DNA from: Sphingomonas phyllosphaerae
GTDB lineage: Bacteria > Pseudomonadota > Alphaproteobacteria > Sphingomonadales > Sphingomonadaceae
Length of the DNA: 64,000 nt
Assembly (NCBI RefSeq): GCF_029623345.1
Contig: NZ_JAPYKH010000001.1
Span: 248,001 to 312,000 of the forward strand
Direction: 5' to 3'
Each line of letters opens with the position of its first letter. The first letter of the stretch is position 1. Of this stretch, positions 54,604 through 63,934 are shown in pieces. Position numbers and translations under genes: made by a program. The notes below the pieces were generated by a model. That model did not search any database. It was not told where the DNA came from and worked only from the letters and a program-made list of their open reading frames with translations.

Positions 54604-54692
54604 TTGATCGACAGCGCTGGGCGGGTTAAGGCGCACACATGCCGACCGGTGCGTGGCGCCTTGGTCGGCCCTATCAGTCTGGAGACAACGCC

Positions 54693-56123
54693 GTGGCTAC
54701 CGCCCCAGTGTCTGACCGCACGCTCAACACCAACGATTACGTCATCAAAGACATCGCTCTCGCCGATTTCGGCCGCGCCGAGATCAAGATCGCCGAGACC
54801 GAGATGCCCGGCCTGATGGCGCTGCGCGACGAGTTCGGCGCCGCACAGCCGCTCAAGGGCGCGCGCATCACCGGCTCGCTGCACATGACGATCCAGACCG
54901 CGGTGCTGATCGAGACGCTGACCGCTCTCGGTGCGGACGTGCGCTGGGCGACCTGCAATATCTTCTCGACGCAGGACCATGCCGCCGCCGCAATCGCCGC
55001 CGCGGGCATCCCGGTGTTCGCGGTGAAGGGCGAGACGCTCGCCGATTACTGGGACTATGTCGGCTCGATCTTCGATTGGGACGACGGCAACGGCCAGACT
55101 GCCAACATCATCCTCGACGACGGCGGCGATGCGACCATGTTCGCTTTGTGGGGCGCCAAGCTCGAGGCGGGCCAGAGCTTCGGCGAGCCCGAGAATGAGG
55201 AAGAGGTCGAGTTCCAGCGTTCGGTCAAGGCGTTCATCGCCAAGAAGCCGGGCTACCTGACCGAAACGGTGAAGAACCTGAAGGGTGTGTCGGAGGAGAC
55301 CACCACCGGCGTTCACCGCCTGTACGAGATCGCCAAGAAGGGCGAGCTGCCGTTCCCGGCGATCAACGTCAACGACTCTGTCACCAAGTCGAAGTTCGAC
55401 AATCTCTACGGCTGCAAGGAGTCGCTGGTCGACGCGATCCGCCGCGCCACCGACGTGATGCTGGCCGGCAAGGTCGCTACCGTCGCGGGTTTCGGCGACG
55501 TCGGCAAGGGTTCGGCGGCGTCGCTGCGCAACGGCGGCGCGCGCGTCCTCGTTACCGAGATCGATCCGATCTGCGCGCTGCAGGCGGCGATGGAAGGCTA
55601 TGAGGTCGTGACGATGGAGGAAGCGGTGAAGCGCTCCGACATCTTCGTCACCGCGACGGGCAACGCCGACGTCATCACCGCCGATCACATGAAGGCGATG
55701 AAGCCGATGGCGATCGTCTGCAACATCGGCCATTTCGACTCGGAGATCCAGATCGCCGCGCTGTCCAACTACAAGTGGACCGAGGTGAAGCCTGGCACCG
55801 ACCTGGTCGAGTTCCCCGACGGCAAGCAGATCATCGTCCTCGCCAAGGGTCGCCTGGTGAACCTGGGCTGCGCGACTGGCCACCCGTCGTTCGTGATGTC
55901 GGCGTCGTTCACCAATCAGACGCTGGCGCAGATCGAGCTGTGGACCAAGGGCGAGAATTACAAGAACGAAGTCTATGTCCTGCCCAAGCACCTCGACGAG
56001 AAGGTCGCGGCGCTCCACCTGGAGAAGCTCGGCGTCCAGCTATCGCAGCTGAGCGAGAAGCAGGCCAAGTATATCGGCGTACCGGTCGCTGGCCCGTTCA
56101 AGCCGGATCATTATCGCTACTGA
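54693..56123 (+). CDS. ahcY: adenosylhomocysteinase
   Basis: 476 residues from GTG 54693 (GGAG at 54681-54684). Hydrolyses S-adenosylhomocysteine to adenosine and homocysteine, clearing the inhibitor of methyltransferases. NAD-binding [26 protein letters not shown], and the C-terminal FKPDHYRY are diagnostic; the proteobacterial insertion after GAKLEAG is present. A terminator follows. Confidence 0.96.
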   Translation: MATAPVSDRTLNTNDYVIKDIALADFGRAEIKIAETEMPGLMALRDEFGAAQPLKGARITGSLHMTIQTAVLIETLTALGADVRWATCNIFSTQDHAAAAIAAAGIPVFAVKGETLADYWDYVGSIFDWDDGNGQTANIILDDGGDATMFALWGAKLEAGQSFGEPENEEEVEFQRSVKAFIAKKPGYLTETVKNLKGVSEETTTGVHRLYEIAKKGELPFPAINVNDSVTKSKFDNLYGCKESLVDAIRRATDVMLAGKVATVAGFGDVGKGSAASLRNGGARVLVTEIDPICALQAAMEGYEVVTMEEAVKRSDIFVTATGNADVITADHMKAMKPMAIVCNIGHFDSEIQIAALSNYKWTEVKPGTDLVEFPDGKQIIVLAKGRLVNLGCATGHPSFVMSASFTNQTLAQIELWTKGENYKNEVYVLPKHLDEKVAALHLEKLGVQLSQLSEKQAKYIGVPVAGPFKPDHYRY

Positions 56124-56149
56124 TCGCCGTCGCGATCGTCAAAATGAGG

Positions 56150-56177
56150 GGGCGGTGCCGCGAGGTGCCGCCCTTCT
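56150..56177 (+). terminator. rho-independent terminator of ahcY
   Basis: Ten-base stem GGGCGGTGCC (56150-56159) / GGTGCCGCCC (56164-56173) with two wobble pairs and a GCGA tetraloop, followed by TTCT. It begins 26 bases after the ahcY stop. Confidence 0.72.
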
Positions 56178-56243
56178 CGCATGTTGCTGCGGCGCAACAA
56201 CGTGGCTGAATAACACATTAACCCTTGCGACGAAGATGACGAG

Positions 56244-56261
56244 ATGTCCCTAATGGGACAT
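56244..56261. promoter_or_regulatory. inverted repeat before the TonB-dependent receptor
   Basis: ATGTCCC and GGGACAT arms flank TAAT, about 30 bases before the receptor start codon. It could be an operator or a 5'-UTR hairpin; no regulator is adjacent. Confidence 0.4.
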
Positions 56262-56292
56262 GGAAATCACGGCGTCGGAACAGGGGAAGACG

Positions 56293-59200
56293 ATGACGAT
56301 CTCGCATTGGCGGAGCGGATGCGCACTGGTCGCGCTGGTCGCGGGCGGCCTCAGCCTGCCGGCGCACGCACAGCAACAACCGCTCCAGACGGCGACCCAG
56401 CAGGATGCACCTGACGCGGCGCCGACCGCAGCGGAAGCGGCGCAGGCCGATGATCCCGTCGATGTCGTCGTCACCGGCTCGCGCATCGCCCGGCCCGAGA
56501 TCGACTCGCCAACTCCGGTCACCAGTTACTCCTCGGCGTCGTTGCAGCAGTCGGGCCGTGTCAACGTCACCGACTTTTTGACGCAGAATCCCGCGCTGAT
56601 CGGCTCCTCGACCAGCGCGAGCCAGTCCGGTTCTACCGCCGATAACGGCGCTGCCGGCGTCAATCTGCTCAACCTCCGCAATCTCGGCGCGAACCGGACG
56701 CTCGTCCTGGTCGATGGACGCCGTCACGTTGCCGGTCTACCCGGGACCGCAGCGGTCGACATCAACACGATACCCGCCGATCTGATCGAGCGTATCGACG
56801 TGACGACGGGCGGAGCGTCGGCGATCTACGGTGCCGACGGCGTGTCAGGCGTCGTCAATTTCGTGCTCAAGCGCGATTTCGAGGGGCTGGTCGCACGCGC
56901 GCAGACCGGCGTCTCGGAATATGGCGACGCCGGCAGCCGCTTCTTCTCGCTTACCGGCGGCAAGAACTTCGCCGGCGGTCGCGGCAACATCGCCTTGAAC
57001 TACGAGTTCCGCGACGATGATCGTGTCAGCTCTTTCGCACGCGAGCGTACGGGCAATCCGCTGCGCACGTACGGCATCGTGCGCGATCCGACCGACATCC
57101 CCGACGATCCCGCACGATTTGACCGTATCCGCACCAACAATCTGCGTTATGCCGACAGCTCGCGAGGAGGCGCTGTCGATCTCGATCTGGACGGCGTGCC
57201 CGATTTCAACGGGGACGGCCGCGTCTACGACCGCGGGGTCAGTCTGCCGGGCACGGGCCAGGTCCAGGGCGGCGACAGCACGCCAGTGGCGGGCTACCAG
57301 GGTGACCTTCAGCCCAAGAACCGCATCCACAACGTCAATCTGCTGAGCAGTTTCGAGGTGTCACCCGCGCTGCGGCTGTTCGCGCAGGGCAAATATACCA
57401 ACACGCACAGCTATACGGTGTCGCAGCCGAGCTTCGACTTCTACACCTATCTCGCTCCCGACAACGCCTTCCTGATCGATCGCTTCGGTGCCGACGCGGC
57501 GGCCAACGGCGCGCTCGTCTCGCGCGACAATTTCGACTTCGGCGTCCGTGGCGAGTCGTCCAAGCGCGAGACTTACCGTTCCGTCATCGGTGCGGACGGG
57601 CAGATCAGCGATCATGCGCGTTACGAATTTTCCTACACATATGGCCGCACGGACAGTCGCTTCCTCTCGACCAACTACCGCATCAGCGATCGTTATTTCG
57701 CTGCGCTGGACGCAGTACGTGACCCCACGACCGGGCAGATCGTCTGTCGCTCCGACCTTGATCCGACGGCCAATATCGACCCGAACAACTTCGATGCGCC
57801 GGCGACGACCTTTACGCCCGGCGCGGGCAGCGGGTGCCAGCCGCTCAACATCCTCGGCGAGGGTTCCCCCAGCGCCGCGGCGCTCGGCTTCGTCCAGGCC
57901 GACATGGTCAACTTCTACCGGGTGCAGCAGCACGTGGTCTCTGGTTCGATCAGCGGTGATTTCGGCCAGTTTTTCGAGCTTCCCGGCGGCCCGATCGGCT
58001 TTGCCTTGGGCGCCGAATATCGCAAGGAGAGCAGCCGCTTCAATCCCGATCCCCGGGTCGAGCAGGGCGAGTTGCTCGACTTCTCGCAGGTCGGGCCGCA
58101 GCGCGGCAGCTTCGACGTCAAGGAGGCCTTCGGCGAGCTCCGCGTGCCGTTGCTGAAGGACTTGCCCTTCGCCAACACGCTCGAATTCAACGCCGCGCTG
58201 CGTGTCTCCGATTATTCGACTGTCGGCAACACAACGACGTGGCAGGTGAACGGCATCTGGGCGCCGGTTCGCGACATCCGCTTCCGCGGCGGCTATTCCG
58301 AGGCGGTTCGCGCGCCCAATATCAGCGAGCTCTATGCGCCGGTCAGCGGCGCCTTCTCCTTCATCGACGATCCCTGCGATCCGGAGAACCTGCCGGAGGG
58401 CACGCGGTACCGTGTCGCCAATTGCCAGGCCACGCTCACCGCGGCGGGCTTGTCGCCGGCTCAGATCGCCGCGTTCAATCCGGTGAATGACCCCGTCGCG
58501 ACCGCCAGCCTCCCGGGCCGGACGGGCGGCAACCGCGGGCTGCGCGAGGAGACCGCCAAGACGTGGACCGCCGGCGTCGTGCTGTTGCCACGTTTCCTGC
58601 CGGGTCTGTCGATCACGGCGGATTGGTACAACATCAATCTGACCAACGCAGTGAACTCGCCGACCGCGCAGCAGCTCGCGGACCTATGTGTCGACCAGCC
58701 GACACTCGACAATCCCTATTGCTCGAACGTCTCGCGCAGCGGGGTGACCGGCTATGTCAATGACTATCTGCTGCAACCCGAGAACGTTGCTGCGTTCCGC
58801 ACGCAAGGCCTGGATCTTCAGGTCGCCTATAGCCTGAACGCCGGCAATCTCGGGCGCTTCAACCTGAAGCTGGTAGGTAACTACCTCGATCGGCTCGACT
58901 TCGTGCCGACGCCGGGCGCCGAGCGCGAGGACCAACTCGAGCTGCCGACGCTGCCCGCACCCAAATACGCGGGTACGTTCGACCTGACCTGGACCAAAGG
59001 CGCGGTGACGCTCAATTACGGCCTCAACTATTCCAGCAAGGTACGGCGCTTCACCCGCGATCAGGTCAGCGCCAATCCGGATATCGCTGCGCCGGAGTAT
59101 CTCTACTATCGTGAGCGCTGGGAGCATGACATCCAGGCCTCGATCGCGGTCGAGAAGAACTTCAGCTTCTACTTTGGCGCCAACAATCTCACCGGCGCGG

Positions 59201-59295
59201 GTGTCGAGCCGACTGGCTATGGCCCGTACTCATATTCTTTCCTGGGCCGCTATTACTATGCCGGGGCGCGGATTGCGCTCGACCGGCTGTTCTGA
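56293..59295 (+). CDS. TonB-dependent outer-membrane receptor
   Basis: 1000 residues from ATG 56293 (AGGGGA six bases upstream), with a signal of about 27 residues. The plug has VDVVVTGSRIARPEIDSPTPV and the NLRNLGANRTLVLVDGRRHV stretch typical of the large sphingomonad/Caulobacter receptors; the barrel ends in Phe (ALDRLF). A Gln/Ala-rich linker precedes the TonB-box region. It imports a ligand such as a siderophore, vitamin or oligosaccharide; the substrate is unknown and no partner genes are adjacent. Confidence 0.94.
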   Translation: MTISHWRSGCALVALVAGGLSLPAHAQQQPLQTATQQDAPDAAPTAAEAAQADDPVDVVVTGSRIARPEIDSPTPVTSYSSASLQQSGRVNVTDFLTQNPALIGSSTSASQSGSTADNGAAGVNLLNLRNLGANRTLVLVDGRRHVAGLPGTAAVDINTIPADLIERIDVTTGGASAIYGADGVSGVVNFVLKRDFEGLVARAQTGVSEYGDAGSRFFSLTGGKNFAGGRGNIALNYEFRDDDRVSSFARERTGNPLRTYGIVRDPTDIPDDPARFDRIRTNNLRYADSSRGGAVDLDLDGVPDFNGDGRVYDRGVSLPGTGQVQGGDSTPVAGYQGDLQPKNRIHNVNLLSSFEVSPALRLFAQGKYTNTHSYTVSQPSFDFYTYLAPDNAFLIDRFGADAAANGALVSRDNFDFGVRGESSKRETYRSVIGADGQISDHARYEFSYTYGRTDSRFLSTNYRISDRYFAALDAVRDPTTGQIVCRSDLDPTANIDPNNFDAPATTFTPGAGSGCQPLNILGEGSPSAAALGFVQADMVNFYRVQQHVVSGSISGDFGQFFELPGGPIGFALGAEYRKESSRFNPDPRVEQGELLDFSQVGPQRGSFDVKEAFGELRVPLLKDLPFANTLEFNAALRVSDYSTVGNTTTWQVNGIWAPVRDIRFRGGYSEAVRAPNISELYAPVSGAFSFIDDPCDPENLPEGTRYRVANCQATLTAAGLSPAQIAAFNPVNDPVATASLPGRTGGNRGLREETAKTWTAGVVLLPRFLPGLSITADWYNINLTNAVNSPTAQQLADLCVDQPTLDNPYCSNVSRSGVTGYVNDYLLQPENVAAFRTQGLDLQVAYSLNAGNLGRFNLKLVGNYLDRLDFVPTPGAEREDQLELPTLPAPKYAGTFDLTWTKGAVTLNYGLNYSSKVRRFTRDQVSANPDIAAPEYLYYRERWEHDIQASIAVEKNFSFYFGANNLTGAGVEPTGYGPYSYSFLGRYYYAGARIALDRLF

Positions 59296-59410
59296 TCGGG
59301 GGGGCGGGCGGCCGGGCGGCGCCTGTTTACCACGTCGAGGCGCTTTTCCCGCGCGAAGGGCTTGCTAAATCACGGGACATGCCGTCCCTGCGTGATATGG
59401 TGCAGCGTCC

Positions 59411-61747
59411 ATGATCACGATCGCGCCCGCCACCGCGGTGATCGTCGGCACCGTCGTGGCGCTGCTGCTGGTGGCCGGTGCGGTCCTGCTCGCGCTCGGC
59501 CTGCGCGCGCGCGCCTCCGCGGCGGGGGCGATCCGCGGGCGCGACGCTCTCGAGTCGTTGCTGGCGGTGGCGCCGATGCAGCCGGTCGTCGTTCACACCG
59601 ATGGGCGCGTCGAGATGGCGCGCCGCGTTGCCGACTGGCTCGGCCTCTCGGGCGTGCCGTCCTATCTGCAGGAGCTCGAGGCGGCGGGGTGGGGCATGGA
59701 CTCGTCCGACGCCGAGGCGATGGCACGCGAGCTGTCGGCGTGCCAGCGCTCGGCGCGCGGCTTCACGCGCAGCCTGCACGCGCGCGACGGCCAGCGCACG
59801 CTGACGGTGCAGGGCGAGCGACGCGGCAGCGCGGTGCTGCTGTGGTTCTACGATTCGACCGTCAGCGAGGGCGAGCGCCGCCGGCTGCGCGCCGAATATG
59901 CCGAGCTGTCCGACGCCTTCGATGCGCTCACCGGCCTGGTCGAGGCGGCGCCGCTGCCGATGTGGTATCGCGACAACGACCTGCACATCGCCATCGTCAA
60001 CTCGGCCTATGTCAGCGCGGTCGAAGGCAACGATGCCGCCGAGGTCGTCGGGCGCGGGCTGGAGTTAGTCGACGGGTCGGGGCAGGGCGGCCCGAGCGCG
60101 GGTGCGGAGGTGGCGCTCGCCGAGGGCCGGCCGCAGCAGCGCGTCCTGCCCGCGACGATCGGCGGGGCTCGGCGGTCGCTGCGGATTCACGATGTGCCGC
60201 TCCCGGTCGGTGGCGTCGCCGGTTACGCGATCGACATCGAGGAGCTGGAGCAAAGCCACGCGCGCGAGCGCCGCTTCGCCGACGCGCAGCGCGCGATGCT
60301 GGATCGCCTCTCCGCCGGCGTGGCGCAGTTCGGGCGCGACCGCAGTTTGGTCTTCTGCAACCAGCCGTTCCGCCGCATGTTCGCGATGCGGCTGGAGTGG
60401 CTCGCCGATCGCCCCGAGTTCGACCGCGTGCTGGAGCGGATGCGCGAGGCCAATCGCGTGCCCGAGGTACGCGACTTCCCGGGCTGGAAGGCGGAGCGGC
60501 GCGGCTGGTTCGTCGACGCCGAGGGCGCGAACGAGGAGAATTGGCATTTGCCTGGCGGCACGCACCTCCGCGTCGTCGCGCAACCGCTGCCCGACGGCGG
60601 ACTGCTGCTGATTTTCGAGGATCGTACCGAGCAGGTCCAGCTCGCCAGCGCACGCGACACGCTGCTGCGCGTCCGCACCGCCACCTTCGACAATCTGTTC
60701 GAGGCGCTGGGCGTGTTCGCCGCCGACGGGCGGTTGCAGCTGTGGAACAATCGCTTCCGGGCTTTGTGGGATCTCGACGAAGAGTTCCTCACCGGCCATC
60801 CCCGCGTCGACGTCATCGCCGAGAAGGTCGCCGTCAAGCTGTCCAATCCGCGCCGCGCGCGCTCGATCGCCGAACTGGTGCGCGTCGCCACCGTCGAGCG
60901 GCAGCAGCGCGCCGGCCATATCGCGTTGGCGGACGGGCGTAACTTCGAGTTCGCCGCGGTGCCGCTGCCCGACGGCAACGCGTTGTTCACGATGCTCGAC
61001 GTCACTGACAGTCGCGCGATGGAGCAGGCGTTGCGTGATCGTAACGACGCGCTCGAGGCGGCCGATCGGGTCAAGACTGCGTTCGTCGCCAACATGAGCT
61101 ACGAGCTTCGCACGCCGCTCACCTCGATCAGCGGTTTTGCGGAGATGCTGCACGGCGGCTATGCCGGCGCGCTGACCCCCGACGCGACCGCCTATCTCGA
61201 CGCGATCCTCGACTCGGTCGATCGCCTCGGTCTGCTGATCGACGACGTGCTCGACCTCACGTCAACCGACACCGGCGCGCGCCCTTTGGAGCGCGGCGAC
61301 GTCGACCTCGCCGCGGTCGCGCGCGCTGCGGCGGACGCGCTGCGCGCCGCTTCCAAGCGCCACCATGTCGAGCTGGTGATCGACGTCCAGCGCTCGGCGG
61401 GCCGGCTCACCGGTGACGCGCGGCGGATCCGCGAGGTGATCGAACATCTGCTGCGCCACGCCGTCGGCTCGGCGCACAGCGACGGGCGCGTGCTGCTCCA
61501 CGTCGACGGCAACGCCAAAACCGCGCGGATTATCGTGTCCGACGACGGCGAGGGTCTGCCGAACGACGTCGCCGCGCGCGCCTTCGATCGCTTCGCGCAG
61601 AGCGGCGTCTCCGCCGGCAGCGAGCGCGCGCTCGGGCTGGGGCTGCCGCTCGCCAAGCAGTTTGTCGAGGCGCACGGCGGGACGATCACGCTGGTAAGTG
61701 AGTCGGGCGAGGGCACGCTGATCACAGTCGAACTGCCGCGGCGATGA
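59411..61747 (+). CDS. divL: DivL-like PAS/histidine-kinase-fold protein with Tyr at the phospho-acceptor site
   Basis: 778 residues: N-terminal membrane segment (about 8-30), PAS-like domains (about 150-240, 285-390 and 420-540), dimerisation helix and ATPase-like domain. The H-box reads ANMSYELRTPLTS, so Tyr564 replaces the usual His, as in Caulobacter DivL. The G1 box (SDDGEGLP), F-box (AFDRFAQ) and G2 box (GLGLPLAKQ) are kept, but the N-box is altered to HLLRHA. DivL modulates CckA and the CtrA pathway. The downstream tsaE-amgK-murU neighbours, linked by overlaps, support the assignment. Confidence 0.85.
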   Translation: MITIAPATAVIVGTVVALLLVAGAVLLALGLRARASAAGAIRGRDALESLLAVAPMQPVVVHTDGRVEMARRVADWLGLSGVPSYLQELEAAGWGMDSSDAEAMARELSACQRSARGFTRSLHARDGQRTLTVQGERRGSAVLLWFYDSTVSEGERRRLRAEYAELSDAFDALTGLVEAAPLPMWYRDNDLHIAIVNSAYVSAVEGNDAAEVVGRGLELVDGSGQGGPSAGAEVALAEGRPQQRVLPATIGGARRSLRIHDVPLPVGGVAGYAIDIEELEQSHARERRFADAQRAMLDRLSAGVAQFGRDRSLVFCNQPFRRMFAMRLEWLADRPEFDRVLERMREANRVPEVRDFPGWKAERRGWFVDAEGANEENWHLPGGTHLRVVAQPLPDGGLLLIFEDRTEQVQLASARDTLLRVRTATFDNLFEALGVFAADGRLQLWNNRFRALWDLDEEFLTGHPRVDVIAEKVAVKLSNPRRARSIAELVRVATVERQQRAGHIALADGRNFEFAAVPLPDGNALFTMLDVTDSRAMEQALRDRNDALEAADRVKTAFVANMSYELRTPLTSISGFAEMLHGGYAGALTPDATAYLDAILDSVDRLGLLIDDVLDLTSTDTGARPLERGDVDLAAVARAAADALRAASKRHHVELVIDVQRSAGRLTGDARRIREVIEHLLRHAVGSAHSDGRVLLHVDGNAKTARIIVSDDGEGLPNDVAARAFDRFAQSGVSAGSERALGLGLPLAKQFVEAHGGTITLVSESGEGTLITVELPRR

Positions 61748-62208
61748 GTCATGCGCACGGATCGCTGCGGCTGGCCGATGCCGCTGAGACGCTGGCGCTC
61801 GGCGCCCGGCTCGCGCCCTTGCTGCGCGCTGGTGACGTGGTGACGCTGTCGGGCGGGCTCGGCGCGGGCAAGACCAGTCTGGCCCGCGGCGTGCTGGCGA
61901 CGCTCGGACTCGCTGAGGAGGCACCGAGCCCCACTTTCGCGATCGTCCAGCCTTACGCGCCGCCCGAGGTCTCGCTGCCACTGCTCCACGTCGACCTCTA
62001 CCGGCTCGACCATCCGGCCGAGGTGGAGGAACTGGGCCTCGATGAGGCACGGCTCGACTCGGCGCTGCTGATCGAATGGCCCGAACGCGCCGGGACGGGG
62101 CGCTGGCCCGACGCGCTGGCGCTCACCCTCGCGGCCGAGCCGGACGGCGCGCGGCGCTTGACTTGGGCGGCGCCGCCCGCTTGGGCAGCGCGATGGCGAC
62201 CCCGATGA
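61744..62208 (+). CDS. tsaE: tRNA threonylcarbamoyladenosine biosynthesis ATPase TsaE
   Basis: 154 residues, slightly overlapping divL (ATGA). P-loop GGLGAGKTSLARG, SPTFAIVQ, HVDLYRLDHPAEVEELG and IEWPER identify it. Drives the TsaBD complex that makes the t6A modification of ANN-decoding tRNAs. Confidence 0.95.
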   Translation: MSHAHGSLRLADAAETLALGARLAPLLRAGDVVTLSGGLGAGKTSLARGVLATLGLAEEAPSPTFAIVQPYAPPEVSLPLLHVDLYRLDHPAEVEELGLDEARLDSALLIEWPERAGTGRWPDALALTLAAEPDGARRLTWAAPPAWAARWRPR

Positions 62209-63182
62209 CACCGCCGGCGGACGCCGCGGCCTTTCTCGATACTCACGGCTGGCACCAGGCACGGATCGACCCGCTCGCGGGGGACGCTTCGTTCCGCCGC
62301 TACTTCCGCGTCGTCGCGGGCGAGCGGCGCGGCATCCTGATGGACGCGCCGCCGCCGCACGAGGACCCGCGCCCCTTCCTCGACGTCGCGCGCTGGCTCG
62401 CCGAGCGTGGCTTCGCGGCACCCGCGGTCCATGCGGTCGACCTCGAGCGCGGGCTCGTGCTGCTCGAGGACTTCGGCGACGAGCGCCTGCGCGAGACCGC
62501 CGACGCCGATCCCGATGCGGCGGTGCCGCTCTACGCCGCCGCGGTCGATCTGCTCGTAGCCCTGCGCCGTCATCCCGCCGCCGCGGTGCGCGCCTATGAC
62601 CGCGCCGAGCTGCAACGCGAGGCGGGGCTGCTCACCGACTGGTATTGCCCCGCGATCGGCGTCTCGGTCGACGTCGACGGCTATCGCGCCGCCTGGGACG
62701 AGGTGCTCGGCCACGCCGAGGTGGCGGTGCCGGTCACTGTGCTGCGCGACTATCACGCCGAAAATCTGATGCTGGTCGGCGCCGAACGCTCGCTCGGCCT
62801 GCTCGACTTCCAGGACGCGCTGGCGGGGCATCCGGCCTATGATCTCGTCTCGCTGCTGCAGGATGCGCGGCGCGACGTCGATCCGTCGCTGGAGGAGCGG
62901 ATGCTGGCGCGCTATCGTGCCGCCACGGGCGAGGGGGATGCGTTCCTGCGCGCCTATCACGTGCTCGGCGCGCAGCGGAACGCCAAGATCATCGGCATCT
63001 TCACCCGGCTGTGGCAGCGCGACGGCAAGCCGCGCTACCCGGCGCTGTGCCCGCGCGTCTGGGGCTATCTCGAGCGCGACCTCGGCCAGCCCGTGCTCGC
63101 CCCGGTGGCGCGCTGGTTCGCCGACAACGTGCCGCCCGAGCTGCGCGGCGACCCGATGCTGATCGCCGGCGCGCGCGCGTGA
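62205..63182 (+). CDS. amgK: N-acetylmuramate/N-acetylglucosamine 1-kinase
   Basis: 325 residues from ATG 62205, overlapping the tsaE stop; ATG 62193 in the same frame is possible. Aminoglycoside-phosphotransferase fold with GDASFRRYFRV, the catalytic DYHAENLMLV and LLDFQDALAGHPAYDLVSLL. Phosphorylates the anomeric position of MurNAc in the cell-wall sugar recycling shortcut. murU follows with a GTGA overlap. Confidence 0.88.
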   Translation: MTPPADAAAFLDTHGWHQARIDPLAGDASFRRYFRVVAGERRGILMDAPPPHEDPRPFLDVARWLAERGFAAPAVHAVDLERGLVLLEDFGDERLRETADADPDAAVPLYAAAVDLLVALRRHPAAAVRAYDRAELQREAGLLTDWYCPAIGVSVDVDGYRAAWDEVLGHAEVAVPVTVLRDYHAENLMLVGAERSLGLLDFQDALAGHPAYDLVSLLQDARRDVDPSLEERMLARYRAATGEGDAFLRAYHVLGAQRNAKIIGIFTRLWQRDGKPRYPALCPRVWGYLERDLGQPVLAPVARWFADNVPPELRGDPMLIAGARA

Positions 63183-63934
63183 CCCGCCCGCGCTACATCC
63201 GACCCGACCCCGGCGCGCGCGTGCCGCGCACCGCGATGGTGATGGCCGCGGGGATCGGCAAGCGCATGCGGCCGCTCACCGCAACGCGGCCCAAGCCGCT
63301 GGTCGAGGTGGCCGGGCGCGCGCTGCTCGACCACGTCTTCGATCGGCTGCGCGCGGCCGGGGTGCAGCGCGCGGTGGTCAACGTCCACTATCTCGCCGAC
63401 GCGCTGGAGGCGCATCTGCGCCATCGCGTCCGCGGCATCGAGGTGATCGTGTCGGACGAGCGTGAGCGGCTGATGGAGACCGGCGGCGGGCTGGTGAAGG
63501 CGCGCGCGCTGCTCGGGGACGAGCCGTTCCTCGTCGTCAACAGCGACAATTTCTGGCTCGACGGACCGACCGACGCGATCCGCCAGCTCGCCGCGCGCTG
63601 GGACGGTGCGACGATGGACGCGCTGATGCTGATGGTGCCGTGCGCGCGCGCCCATAACCACGGCGGGCAGGGCGACTTCCATCTCGCGCCCGACGGCCGG
63701 GTGACCGGGCGGCGCAAGCCCGGGCGCGTCGCGCCGTTCGTCTATACCGGCGTGCAGATCATGGCGCCCGCGCTGATCCGCGACTGGCCGGAAGGGCCGT
63801 TCTCGACCAACCTCTTCTGGAACCGCGCGATCGAGGCCGGGCGCGCCTATGGCTTCGTTCATCAGGGCCTGTGGTCGGAGGTCAACGTGCCGGGCGCGAT
63901 CGCGCGTACCGAGGCGCTGCTCGCCGATGTCTGA
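63179..63934 (+). CDS. murU: N-acetylmuramate-1-phosphate uridylyltransferase
   Basis: 251 residues from GTG 63179. Nucleotidyltransferase loop MVMAAGIGKRMRPLTATRPKPLVEVAG, then ETGGGLVKARALLG, NSDNFWLDG and a late FSTNLFWNRAIEAG. Makes UDP-MurNAc from MurNAc-1-P and UTP, completing the AmgK-MurU salvage route that bypasses the fosfomycin target MurA. addB starts inside its stop region. Confidence 0.88.
   Translation: MTRPRYIRPDPGARVPRTAMVMAAGIGKRMRPLTATRPKPLVEVAGRALLDHVFDRLRAAGVQRAVVNVHYLADALEAHLRHRVRGIEVIVSDERERLMETGGGLVKARALLGDEPFLVVNSDNFWLDGPTDAIRQLAARWDGATMDALMLMVPCARAHNHGGQGDFHLAPDGRVTGRRKPGRVAPFVYTGVQIMAPALIRDWPEGPFSTNLFWNRAIEAGRAYGFVHQGLWSEVNVPGAIARTEALLADV

Noticed and set aside
54604..54692. 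SAH riboswitch in the ahcY leader
   Set aside because: The conserved core of the SAH riboswitch is not recognisable; the nearby palindrome looks like a protein-binding site instead.
53904..56018. 704-codon open frame on the minus strand opposite yqgE and ahcY
   Set aside because: Shadow of two well-identified genes; spans their intergenic promoter region and shows only Arg/Asp/His/Leu-biased composition.
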